DNA of 64,000 nt from Paraburkholderia sp. UYCP14C (GTDB lineage: Bacteria; Pseudomonadota; Gammaproteobacteria; Burkholderiales; Burkholderiaceae). Below are positions 29,794 to 38,081 of the stretch, one piece after another. The notes beneath the pieces were generated by a model that saw only the letters and a program-made list of their open reading frames with translations, ran no database searches and had not been told where the DNA came from. Position numbers and translations under genes: made by a program. The DNA is taken from assembly GCF_004197395.1 (NCBI RefSeq), contig NZ_SELS01000012.1:62001-126000 (forward strand). The letters run 5' to 3'. The first letter of the stretch is position 1, and each line of letters opens with the position of its first letter.

Positions 29794-30306
29794 TCACTGG
29801 GGCGAAGCGGGAGAACCCATCCAGTACTGCTGTTGCCACATCATGTTGTTCATCATTTCCTGTTGCATCTGCAGGTACTGGTCGGTCATATACTGCCGCT
29901 GCCGCAGTTGCTCCGGGGTGAGACGGGAGTAATACCCGCCCATGTGCCCCCAACCGCCTCCCATCATTCCCGGCCCCATCATGCCGGAACCCATTCCACC
30001 ACCTCCCCTCATCCCAGGCCCCCACATGCCTCGCATCGTGGCCATGGCGCTCTGCATCGTAGCCCAGTGTTTTTGCAGAAGCTTCTGGCGTACCTGCGGA
30101 TCCTGCGTCTGACGAATCTCATTCATCTGCGATTGCATCGTCGCCATCTGTTCATTGAACTGGGCCAGGCTCTTGTCGAATGCTGCCGTATCGGGATTGC
30201 GAGGCTTCGACGCGCTTTGCGGCGCAGCCGTCTCCCTGGCCGCGGCTGGCAGCGTTGGTGAAGTCAGCGCGCTACAGACGGCTATCGCAAGTACGAGCGC
30301 TCTCAT
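29794..30306 (-). CDS. Exported Met/Gly-rich small protein
   Basis: 170 residues from the ATG with GGAG eight bases upstream. Signal peptide at 1-24 (ALVLAIAVCSALTSPTLPAA). The middle is helical and Gln-rich (FDKSLAQFNEQMATMQSQMN), followed by a Gly/Met repeat region (GMRGGGGMGSGMMGPGMMGG) and a Met/Gln-rich tail (QMQQEMMNNMMWQQQYW). The Met clusters suggest periplasmic Cu(I) or other soft-metal binding, or a chaperone role; this is inference. An FNR-type box lies upstream, tying it to the stress genes that follow. Confidence 0.82.
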   Translation of the reverse strand: MRALVLAIAVCSALTSPTLPAAARETAAPQSASKPRNPDTAAFDKSLAQFNEQMATMQSQMNEIRQTQDPQVRQKLLQKHWATMQSAMATMRGMWGPGMRGGGGMGSGMMGPGMMGGGWGHMGGYYSRLTPEQLRQRQYMTDQYLQMQQEMMNNMMWQQQYWMGSPASPQ

Positions 30307-30389
30307 GGGAAATCTCCATTGGTGAGACAACGGCAGCCACTGCGGAGCCGCGATTCGATTCAACACTACACATCGGTCGGCACGGTACC

Positions 30390-30403
30390 TTGATGCGCGT
30401 CAA
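30390..30403 (-). promoter_or_regulatory. FNR/Anr box for the Met-rich protein gene
   Basis: TTGATGCGCGTCAA matches TTGAY-N4-RTCAA. On the minus strand a TAGTGT -10 element (30368-30363) places the transcription start near 30356, so the box centre is at about -41, the class II activator position. Confidence 0.75.
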
Positions 30404-30546
30404 CGTACGCGCGCGCTGTAGCGAGGATCGGGCGATCAAGAATCCGGTAAGCGCGGCCGGGAACTGAGCGGCACCCGCGCAATGCCGGCACCTGCCGCGT
30501 AGCTGTCGCGGGCCAGCCGGTCCCGATCATGGCCCGGGCCCATGCA

Positions 30547-30560
30547 TTGACCTCGGTCAA
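30547..30560 (+). promoter_or_regulatory. FNR/Anr box for the universal stress protein gene
   Basis: TTGACCTCGGTCAA is a perfect dyad of the Anr/FNR/Dnr type. A TACGAT -10 element at 30582-30587 puts the start near 30594 and the box centre at about -41. The ATG of the stress gene follows at 30629. Confidence 0.8.
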
Positions 30561-30628
30561 CCGCCCACGCATATTCGACGCTACGATGCCCTTGAATGCA
30601 CACCAAACCCGTGTGTACGGAGCCAATC

Positions 30629-31579
30629 ATGAATTCCCCTCGTTCAGCCGACGCCATGTCGACGCTGCCGCGCAGGGTCCTGATCGCAGTCGATTCGTCG
30701 ACGGCATCGCGACAGGCGCTCGCCTACGCCCGAAATATCCTTCCCTGCGGCGCCGAGGTGCGGCTCGTGAGCGTAGCCGAGAATCCGCATACGCTCTTTC
30801 CGACGGGCAGGCATGTCGCACATGCACTGGACCTGGCGCGCGACGAATTGCTGCGCGATGCGGCCGAAGCGCTCGACCGCGCGAGAGAGTTGATGGCCGG
30901 GTGCGATGTGCGTATCGAAGCCGAAGTGATCGATCTCTCGAAGCGTGGCAGCGACGTCGCGGATGCCCTGCTCGAGGCGGCCGACTCATGGGAAGCTGAC
31001 CTGCTGGTCGTCGGCGCCCGTCAGCACCAGGGCTTGCAGCGTTGGGTCGAAGGTACCGTGTCTGAACCGCTGACGAGACGTCTGCGATGCCCGATGCTCG
31101 TCGTCCCCGAGAACCACAGCACGATGGTCGGCCACATGCCGGAGCGCATCCTGTTTGCGATCGACGGAAGCGCCCAGTCGATGTCCGCGTTGCGGCAAGG
31201 CATACGATTCGCCACGCCCGACACTCACCTGCGCGCGGTCTACGTGATCGATCGCGCCGCGCGGTTCTCCGACTATTTCTCCATCGATGCGCTCGAGCAC
31301 GCATTCGCCGCCGAAGGCAATCATGCTTTGGCCGCCGCGGAGCCGGTTCTTGCGGACGTGTCGACGCGGACCACTACCGCGCTCGTCAGCACGGGCCCGA
31401 CGGACGACGACGTTGCACACGCTATCGTGCGCGAAGCGAGCGGCTGGGAAGCGCAGCTGATCGTAATGGGCACGCACGGCAGGCGTGGCATGGCACGCTG
31501 GATACTCGGCAGTGTCGCGGGGCGCGTCGCGCATATCACGCAAACGCCGCTCCTGCTCGTTCACGCGGCCGAGGCTTGA
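30629..31579 (+). CDS. Universal stress protein with two UspA domains
   Basis: 316 residues from the ATG with CGGAG upstream. Tandem UspA domains lie at about 10-155 (RRVLIAVDSSTASRQALAYA to LRCPMLVVPE) and 165-314 (RILFAIDGSAQSMSALRQGI to TQTPLLLVHA). The second has the full ATP-binding G-x2-G-x9-G-S signature (GTHGRRGMARWILGSVAGRV); in the first it is degenerate (GARQHQGLQRWVEGTVSEPL). Such proteins aid survival without oxygen or growth. An FNR-type promoter precedes the gene, and it is convergent with the metal ATPase. Confidence 0.94.
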   Translation: MNSPRSADAMSTLPRRVLIAVDSSTASRQALAYARNILPCGAEVRLVSVAENPHTLFPTGRHVAHALDLARDELLRDAAEALDRARELMAGCDVRIEAEVIDLSKRGSDVADALLEAADSWEADLLVVGARQHQGLQRWVEGTVSEPLTRRLRCPMLVVPENHSTMVGHMPERILFAIDGSAQSMSALRQGIRFATPDTHLRAVYVIDRAARFSDYFSIDALEHAFAAEGNHALAAAEPVLADVSTRTTTALVSTGPTDDDVAHAIVREASGWEAQLIVMGTHGRRGMARWILGSVAGRVAHITQTPLLLVHAAEA

Positions 31580-31603
31580 TGCATTCGGGGTGCAGCTTCG
31601 TCT

Positions 31604-33895
31604 TCACGCCCCTTCTCCGAGAGCGTGGAAGAGTTCGTCTTCCTGCGCGCAATGCAGACGTACGATTGCATCGAGCCCGTACAGCAGACGCTGAAATTCG
31701 CGCAGGCTGGCGGCATCGGGCCCCTCAGGCCGTATGTCCTGGGTCATTTGCCCGAGCAACCGGGCGATCCGAAATATTTCGCGGTGCGTGGCGCTCATCG
31801 CAGCCATCGGATCTTCCCCGCCAACCATACGTGCGAGGCCCGGATACACCTCCAGGTCGTCGCGCTGTTCATGCGGCACGAGATGTCGCTTCAGCAGATC
31901 GTTCACGCCGGCGAGCGCACCCGCCACCGACGTTCCCGGTAAGCGGGGCAGCGTGTCCGCCAGTTCCCTGATCTGCTCCATCACCGGACCGAGTTCGACA
32001 TGCTCGCTCTTCAGGCGCTCTGCGTCACCATGGGACAGAGCGCCTGCAACCGCCGTCGAACGTATCCGCAAGGCGCGCAGCGCGTTCGCGATGACGGCCA
32101 CATCGATGACCTCCTGGATCACCGCACCCAGCAAAGGCGGCAGAAGCCCGAGGGCGGCGACGGCCATGGCGGCAAACGACAGCGCCATACCTGCAATTAC
32201 GCTCTGCAACGCGATCCGCCTCGTCTGACGTGCCACTCGTAATCCCTCGACGAGCCGATCCAGCCGGTCGACCAGCAGCACCACGTCGGCCGCTTCCGAC
32301 GACGCCGCTGCGCCGCGCGCGCCCATCGCGACTCCGACGTCGGCGGCCGCAAGCGCGGGCGCGTCGTTGACGCCGTCGCCGATCATGATGACCGTGCCTT
32401 CCCGACGCGCGGTCCGAATGGCTTCGAGTTTGTCCGATGGCGTCTGCTCTGGCAGCACTTCAGTCAGCCCGAGCGTCGCGCCGATCGTCTCGGCCACGTC
32501 GCGCCTGTCGCCCGTGAGCATGATCAAGCGTCGGATGCCTTCCTGCCGCAATAGCCGCAGCGCCCGGGGCGTCTCGAGGCGGATCTGATCGGCCATCTGG
32601 AGGGCGCCCATCATGACGCCGTCCACGCCAACGAACACCGCGGAAGCGCCCTCATAGGCCACGCGCTGAAGGAACGGCTCGCTCCACGGCGCCGGCGGCG
32701 CCAGCGCCGACACATAGGCAAACGAACCGATGGCGACAGCGTGGCCTACCACTTTGCCCTGCACGCCGGCGCCAGGTTGCTCCACCACCTCTCGGGGCGC
32801 CGACAGCACGAGATTGCGCTCGCGTGCGACCGTCGCCACTGCTTCGGAAATCACGTGCGCGGACGCCTGGCCGAGCGACGCCGCGAGGCGCAACACGGTC
32901 TCGGGTGAAATTGCCGGACCGGTTTCGATCGAGACGAGGCGCGCGCGTCCGCTCGTCAGCGTTCCAGTCTTGTCGAAGAACAGCACACTGGCTCGCGCGA
33001 GCCTTTCCAGCGCGCCACCGCCTTTGACCAGCACGCCACGTCGGGCACAACGCGACATACCCGAGACGATAGCAACAGGCACGGCAAGAATCAGCGGACA
33101 AGGCGTTGCCACGACAAGCACCGCGAGCGCCCGAACGACCTCGCCGGTAACCAGCCAGCTGCCACCGGCGAGCATCAGAGCGGCAATCACGAAAAGCAGC
33201 GCGTAGCGGTCGGCGAGACGCGCTGCGGGGCTGCGCTCCTGCTGCGCCGACTGCACCATGCGAACGATTCCGGCAAACGTGCTATCCGCAGCGCTCGCCG
33301 CGGCGACCATCTCGAACGCCGTACCCACGTTGACTACGCCGCTACTCACCAACTCGCCGGACGATCGCTGCTGAATCACGGATTCCCCGGTGAGTGTGGA
33401 TTCGTCGAGCTGCGCGTGCCCCGTCAACGAGCCATCGACAGGTACGAACTCGCCGTTGCGGACGAGCAGACGATCGCCGGGGCACACTGTGTCCAGTTCG
33501 ATCCGGCGCCACTCGCCCGCCTCGAAGCGGTTGGCGTGACGTGGCGTGCGGCTCAGTAACGCGGTCATTTCACGACGCGCGCGCTGCTGGGCGTACTGTT
33601 CGAGCGCCCGTCCACTCGCGAGCATCAACGAGATCACCGCCGCCGTCAGAAATTCGCCGAGGCCCAGCGCGAAGCCGATGGCCAGCAGCGCGAGCACATC
33701 GACGCCGGCTTCATGTCGCCGCAGCGCCTTGACGATGGATATCGACAGCGCCACCAGCATCGGCAATGCACCGGCCGCCCATAGCGCATGCGCGAGCGCG
33801 CCGTTGCCGAGCGCGGCGAGCGCAACCCCCGCTAGCAGGCTTGCTGCCGAGACCAGCAACAGCGCCAGAGCGACTGAGGGTAACGGACGTGACAT
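31604..33895 (-). CDS. P1B-5-type metal-transporting ATPase with C-terminal hemerythrin-like domain
   Basis: 763 residues. P-type ATPase core: actuator LDESTLTGES, phosphorylation site FFDKTGTLTSG, hinge MIGDGVNDAPALAAADVGVA. The transport-site motif is TPC (VATPCPLILAVPVAI) instead of CPC, and the last helix pair has QEVID, the Q-E-x-x-D signature. TPC plus QExxD defines subgroup P1B-5, known from Sinorhizobium Nia (Ni/Fe export). No N-terminal metal-binding domain. Residues from about 650 form a hemerythrin-like bundle with His/acidic ligand candidates in RHLVPHEQRDDLEVYP, ATHREIFRIA and LHCAQEDELFHAL. An FNR-type box precedes the gene. Confidence 0.93.
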   Translation of the reverse strand: MSRPLPSVALALLLVSAASLLAGVALAALGNGALAHALWAAGALPMLVALSISIVKALRRHEAGVDVLALLAIGFALGLGEFLTAAVISLMLASGRALEQYAQQRARREMTALLSRTPRHANRFEAGEWRRIELDTVCPGDRLLVRNGEFVPVDGSLTGHAQLDESTLTGESVIQQRSSGELVSSGVVNVGTAFEMVAAASAADSTFAGIVRMVQSAQQERSPAARLADRYALLFVIAALMLAGGSWLVTGEVVRALAVLVVATPCPLILAVPVAIVSGMSRCARRGVLVKGGGALERLARASVLFFDKTGTLTSGRARLVSIETGPAISPETVLRLAASLGQASAHVISEAVATVARERNLVLSAPREVVEQPGAGVQGKVVGHAVAIGSFAYVSALAPPAPWSEPFLQRVAYEGASAVFVGVDGVMMGALQMADQIRLETPRALRLLRQEGIRRLIMLTGDRRDVAETIGATLGLTEVLPEQTPSDKLEAIRTARREGTVIMIGDGVNDAPALAAADVGVAMGARGAAASSEAADVVLLVDRLDRLVEGLRVARQTRRIALQSVIAGMALSFAAMAVAALGLLPPLLGAVIQEVIDVAVIANALRALRIRSTAVAGALSHGDAERLKSEHVELGPVMEQIRELADTLPRLPGTSVAGALAGVNDLLKRHLVPHEQRDDLEVYPGLARMVGGEDPMAAMSATHREIFRIARLLGQMTQDIRPEGPDAASLREFQRLLYGLDAIVRLHCAQEDELFHALGEGA

Positions 33896-33998
33896 GGCGG
33901 GCGGGTGAAGATGAGTCCAGTCGAGCAGTAACCGCTACGAACTCGCATGACGCGAGATCGGAATCATAATTAGTGTATGGATCCATCGTTTGCGTGGC

Positions 33999-34012
33999 TT
34001 GATTAGCGTCAA
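33999..34012 (-). promoter_or_regulatory. FNR/Anr box for the metal ATPase gene
   Basis: TTGATTAGCGTCAA matches TTGAY-N4-RTCAA. On the minus strand TACACT (33977-33972) is a plausible -10, giving a start near 33965 and a box centre at about -41. The ATPase ATG is 70 bases further on. Confidence 0.75.
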
Positions 34013-34129
34013 ATGGGGCGTTTCCCCGCCAATCGGATCCTTGCCGTGCGCCGGTCGCTCCATGTCATTCAGTGCCGCCCGTCGCACGGCAAGTTCGAAA
34101 AGATACTCAATCGGCCGGGAGGTCCAGTC

Positions 34130-34771
34130 ATGTCGACGTTGGCAACGCTGTTCGTTGTCGTGCTGCTGCTCAATCTCGTGCCCGCGTTCGCGCCGCCTAC
34201 GTGGATGGCCATGTCATGGGTCGGCTTCAATATCTCCGGGGGTAACCCGTTCGTATTCGCCGTCGTAGCCGCCAGCGCGGCGACGATCGGTCGGCTGGTG
34301 CTGGCCAGGTTTGCACGGTCGCTGATGCGAGGGCGGCTGATGCGCGAGTCGGACCGGGAAAACATCGCCGTGGTTGAAGAATGGCTGAAGAAGCGCAGGA
34401 AGCTGACCGTGGGCGCGTTCTTTTTATATGCGCTGAGCCCGTTTCCTTCTAACTTTCTGTTCATCGCCTATGGACTGTCGGGGTTGCCGCTTCGCGTCAT
34501 CGGTGCCGCATTCTTCGTGGGTCGTACGATCAGCTATTCCGTCTGGGCTCATCTTGGGCGGTTCGCTTCGACCTATATCGATCCGGAGTCCGACTTCGAA
34601 GGCGGATACCTCAGCGGCTACTTTGTCATCTCCCAGCTGGCCCTGCTTGGTTTTGTGTACCTGCTGATGAAGCTTGACTGGAAGATGCTGATCGAGCAAC
34701 GCAAGCTAAGGTGGCGGCGCTCGGTCAGCCCTCCCAAGGTCGCCGGGCGCGGCCAGCCCCCGAAGCAATGA
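34130..34771 (+). CDS. Multi-pass membrane protein, possibly VTT/SNARE-associated family
   Basis: 213 residues from the ATG with GGGAGG seven bases upstream. Four or so membrane segments; the sequence LSPFPSNFLFIAYGLSGLPL with VGRTISYSVWAHLG resembles the Pro/Gly-rich re-entrant part of DedA/VTT proteins, a moderate match only. The tail is basic. It is divergent from the ATPase gene and shares its intergenic region, but has no FNR box at the right distance on its own side. Function unknown. Confidence 0.75.
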   Translation: MSTLATLFVVVLLLNLVPAFAPPTWMAMSWVGFNISGGNPFVFAVVAASAATIGRLVLARFARSLMRGRLMRESDRENIAVVEEWLKKRRKLTVGAFFLYALSPFPSNFLFIAYGLSGLPLRVIGAAFFVGRTISYSVWAHLGRFASTYIDPESDFEGGYLSGYFVISQLALLGFVYLLMKLDWKMLIEQRKLRWRRSVSPPKVAGRGQPPKQ

Positions 34772-34863
34772 ACACGGCTATGTGACGTGACAAGCGTTCG
34801 TTTGCCGATGCACTTCCTCTTTCCTCTTGAAAGAATCAGTTTCGGCGCATCAGAGCATTCCAT

Positions 34864-35022
34864 TCAGACCCGTGGACGTCTTCGATCGCACACAAACTCG
34901 TGCGGACCTTCGAAGGTCTCCAAACGCCGCGCGGCGCAAACAATCCAGTCATCGCCGCGCGCGTCACGGATTGCCACTTACTCGGCCATGTGTGCTTCAA
35001 TCGACTGTGCATCCGCATTCAT
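34864..35022 (-). pseudogene. Small ORF interrupted by an in-frame TAA (or a 14-residue peptide)
   Basis: An ATG with a strong AAAGGAG site begins MNADAQSIEAHMAE, then meets TAA at 34980-34978. The same frame continues for 37 residues (VAIRDARGDDWIVCAARRLE, ETFEGPHEFVCD) before TGA. The 52-codon unit looks coding apart from the stop, which could derive from a Tyr codon by one change. It sits 46 bases downstream of the diiron gene on the same strand, so it may be the last gene of that operon, inactivated. No family recognised. Confidence 0.45.
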
Positions 35023-35068
35023 ATTTCGCTCTCCTTTAGCTGGATAACCCGTGCACGTCCGGCCTTGC

Positions 35069-36001
35069 TCAATGCAGCGTGGCGAGTGCAGCCCGGATAC
35101 GCATCCCCTGCTCTTCGGAGATGAGCCCGTCGAGCACTTCCGCGAAGTGGGGATGCTGCATACCGGAATGGAGGTACTGCCACCGGTACGCGTGATGGAA
35201 ATTCGCTTCGATCAACGCGGCTTCACCGGCGTCGACGGCGCGCCCGCAGCTCGCGATGAAATACCGCGAGTCCGCTGCCGCCTGCACACGCAAAATGCCG
35301 TCGAACGCGGTCACCAGCTCGATGAACTCATTGACCGCGTTGTCGCGCGCCGCCTCCGTCAGCGTTGCGTCGTGCCGCTTCCATTCGAGTTCGTCGAGAA
35401 TCGCGTGCTGACTCTCTTCCTTCCAGTGGTAAAGAAATACATCCTTGAACAGTTCGGAAAGCTGATCGTCCGGATGAATGCTCTGGCGATAGTGAATTTG
35501 CGAGAAGAGTTCGATATGCAGCGTCATGGCCAGCACCGCCCACGTGCTCTTGCCGAGGACCACGGCGGCCAGCGCATCGGGATCGACATCGAAGCGATAA
35601 CCCTCGGGCAGCGTTTCGCCGATCATTTTTTCGATGCGGCGAAACAGCGCCTGGTGTTTGAGCTCTTCGTCGCTGAAGCGCACGAGCGCTTCGAGCGCCA
35701 CCTGATCGCCGAGCCAGTAGTCCCGGCTCACTTCCAGCACCTTGGCGTTGATGAAGCGCTCGACCAGGCCGAACATGTTCGCGTAGGTGCGCCCCTGAAT
35801 CTGGCTGACGAAGCGCTTTTCATCTTCCGAGAGCATGATGAAATCCGGCGTGAGCGAGAGTCCATCCGGCAAATACTTGTGGGACATGTCGAAGGTGCGG
35901 CCTCCAATCACGTCGCGGTCGATGTCCCAATTGACCATCTTCGAAGCGCGAATGCATCGGGCGTAGCGATCGCGATCGGAATGACGCAATACTGCGTTCA
36001 T
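35069..36001 (-). CDS. Ferritin-like diiron protein, function unknown
   Basis: 310 residues from the ATG with GGGAG upstream; the frame extends 18 codons further 5' without a ribosome site. Two E-E-x-x-H motifs, FSDEELKHQALF and YHWKEESQHAILDELEW, plus LHIELFSQIHYRQ between them, give the Glu/His ligand set of a four-helix diiron carboxylate site. It could be an oxygenase/oxidase or an iron/peroxide protein. Its place among low-oxygen stress genes is suggestive, but no FNR box was seen upstream. Confidence 0.8.
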   Translation of the reverse strand: MNAVLRHSDRDRYARCIRASKMVNWDIDRDVIGGRTFDMSHKYLPDGLSLTPDFIMLSEDEKRFVSQIQGRTYANMFGLVERFINAKVLEVSRDYWLGDQVALEALVRFSDEELKHQALFRRIEKMIGETLPEGYRFDVDPDALAAVVLGKSTWAVLAMTLHIELFSQIHYRQSIHPDDQLSELFKDVFLYHWKEESQHAILDELEWKRHDATLTEAARDNAVNEFIELVTAFDGILRVQAAADSRYFIASCGRAVDAGEAALIEANFHHAYRWQYLHSGMQHPHFAEVLDGLISEEQGMRIRAALATLH

Positions 36002-36229
36002 AAAAGTTCTCCCAATATGGACCGCGATGCGGTCTGGCGTTGAGCGTCGATTCACCGGGCGGAGCCAGTCGAATGATCTGGCGTTCCGGCACGCTCAATT
36101 TACGATTGGGAGTCTTGACGATCTATGATCGAGTCGCCGCGCGATATGACCGAAACGCCGTTTCTTCTCGTGAGTCGCACAGGCCGACAATTGACGGTGT
36201 CGAGACGGCACCGCGTCTCACGGCAGGCA

Positions 36230-37273
36230 TCACGGGTTCGGCATTTCGGCAACGCCGCTCGTCTCTTGCGAGTGCTGCACTGATGCGCTCGCGCCGTTCG
36301 TCTGTCCTTTGCTCTTGCGCCAGCCGGCAGGCGGCATGCCGAATTCGCGTCTGAACGCGCGACTGAACGCGGCTTCCGACTCATAGCCGATCTGTTCGGC
36401 CACGGCGTTGAGCGGCTTGCTGCCGATCAGAAGTTCGTGCGCCGCAATCTGCATGCGCCATCTCGCGAGGTATTGCATTGGCGGCTGCCCGAGCAGATCG
36501 GCGAAGCGTTGCGCCAACGCGGAGCGCGACAGGCCCACTTTGCGCGCAAGCTCCTCGACGGTCCACGGATGCGCCGCCTGCCCATGAAGCAGCGAAAGCG
36601 CGCGTCCGACGTAGCGGTCGCGCACACCGGCAAGCCATCCGGTCTGGTTCTCAGGCAGCGCTTCAATACAGCTGCGGATCGCTTCGACAAACAGCAGTTC
36701 CGATAGCCTGGCAAGCACGATCGTGCCGCCCGCGCGCGATTCGGCCGCTTCCGCGGCAGCAAGTTTGAGAGACGATTCGAGCCATGCCGCACGCGGATCC
36801 TGACGCATGTCGATCTTGAAGAGTCGCGGCAGCGATGAGAGCAGCGGATTGTTCAACGTATCGTCGCTGGCGAGAAAGCCGCACACGATGCGCGTCTTTG
36901 CGCCCCCGCCGCCATGGGACAGCGTCATCACTTCGCCGGGTGCGGCCGCCATCTGCCCGGACAGCAGCGAGTCGGTGGGCACGGGGGAAAGATCGATCGC
37001 GCTGCCGATGACGTGCGTTTCGCCCTGAGGCACCACGATCAGTTCGCCGGCATGGACATGAATGGCCGAACCGGGGTCGTCGGCCAGCTTCGCCCAGCAA
37101 CTCCCCTCTATGATCAGATGATAGGAAACGACGCGCTCGGAAGGCGGCAAATAAGCGCCGCACAGCGTTGCATCGGTGCGTCCGATCAGACACCACGGCG
37201 CGGTGAATGTCCCATTCAGAAACACGGCGCCACTCAGGCGAACGGCGCGCAGAACATCAGAAACTGCATCCAT
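36230..37273 (-). CDS. AraC family transcriptional regulator with cupin sensor domain
   Basis: 347 residues from the internal Met (MDAVSDVLRA); an upstream Met 18 codons away is possible. The N-terminal half is the cupin type found in many AraC regulators (VSYHLIIEGSCWAKL, VHAGELIVVPQGETHVIG). The C-terminal double helix-turn-helix is typical: WTVEELARKVGLSRSALAQR and LNAVAEQIGYESEAAFSRAF. It is about 230 bases upstream of the diiron gene on the same strand and may control it or a distant target. Confidence 0.93.
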   Translation of the reverse strand: MDAVSDVLRAVRLSGAVFLNGTFTAPWCLIGRTDATLCGAYLPPSERVVSYHLIIEGSCWAKLADDPGSAIHVHAGELIVVPQGETHVIGSAIDLSPVPTDSLLSGQMAAAPGEVMTLSHGGGGAKTRIVCGFLASDDTLNNPLLSSLPRLFKIDMRQDPRAAWLESSLKLAAAEAAESRAGGTIVLARLSELLFVEAIRSCIEALPENQTGWLAGVRDRYVGRALSLLHGQAAHPWTVEELARKVGLSRSALAQRFADLLGQPPMQYLARWRMQIAAHELLIGSKPLNAVAEQIGYESEAAFSRAFRREFGMPPAGWRKSKGQTNGASASVQHSQETSGVAEMPNP

Positions 37274-38081
37274 GGATAGCTCGCGTGAAATGCGATTTCC
37301 CGGGCGAGAAACCTGGCCGCTGCTCATTCGTCAGGATGGCCAAGCGCTACATGTTATACCCGCAAGCTCAGTCGATGACAATTCGCTTACTGGCGTTTTT
37401 CGCGAGGCTTATGAAGCACATTGCGAGTCGGTAAATGGGCACGCGAAGCCTCGGCGAGAAGTGGACGATCGGTCAAGAAAGATCGACGCACGGGCAGGAC
37501 GGCAACGGCTTGCCACAGGCAGAGTTCATGACAGGAAGGAACATCACGGCGCAGCGTGATCCGCGCTTCGCGATCGAGCCTTCCCCGGATTCTGAAAACC
37601 TGGCGCGTCACCCAACTTGCGCGAATCAGTACGCGCAGTGAATTTCCGCTTCGCGCCGATACAGTAGCGTGAGACACCGATGAAACGCCTGATAAACCGT
37701 GCGATGTACCACCCGATCATTGCGTTGTCCGTTTTCTATCTGGCCGACGTCATGCATCACGTCGACTACAGCGTCGCTGGCGCGTCGCTGGTTCTGGCCG
37801 CGAAAGCGATGTCGCGTGTTTTAAGTCTTTTCAACAAGGCATAGCGCTGCGGTACGCAGCGTTCGCTGAAGACTTCAAGAGTGCGGCGCTGCTATTCAGC
37901 GACGGCATAACAGAGGCCGACCGCGATCGGCAAATCATCGAAAAGAGGCCAGAAAAAAGGCCTATTCGCGATGCAGGCGCACGCACATGATCGATAGAAT
38001 TTCCTGCAGCACGGTTCACACCGTCACCCGTCCGATCTCGGTCGGAGCGCTTTCTCACATCGGATTTCCGGTTAAATCAGC
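37274..38081. other. Long gap with only a small ORF
   Basis: Apart from the 54-codon ORF at 37680-37844, there is a 32-codon frame at 37336-37434 (MAKRYMLYPQ...) without a ribosome site. No RNA gene, IS end or clear operator was seen. The stretch precedes a degenerate transposase-like gene, and could be old mobile-element debris. Confidence 0.35.
37680..37844 (+). CDS. Small hypothetical protein (54 residues)
   Basis: Reads MKRLINRAMYHPIIALSVFY and continues with LADVMHHVDYSVAG and a hydrophobic ASLVLAAKAM segment to TAG. The composition is plausible for a small membrane-associated protein; a weak GTGAGA lies upstream. No family recognised; could be chance. Confidence 0.35.
   Translation: MKRLINRAMYHPIIALSVFYLADVMHHVDYSVAGASLVLAAKAMSRVLSLFNKA

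Noticed and set aside
36002-36229. FNR box upstream of the diiron protein gene
   Set aside because: TTGACGATCTATGATC near 36116 has only the left half-site; the right half is absent.
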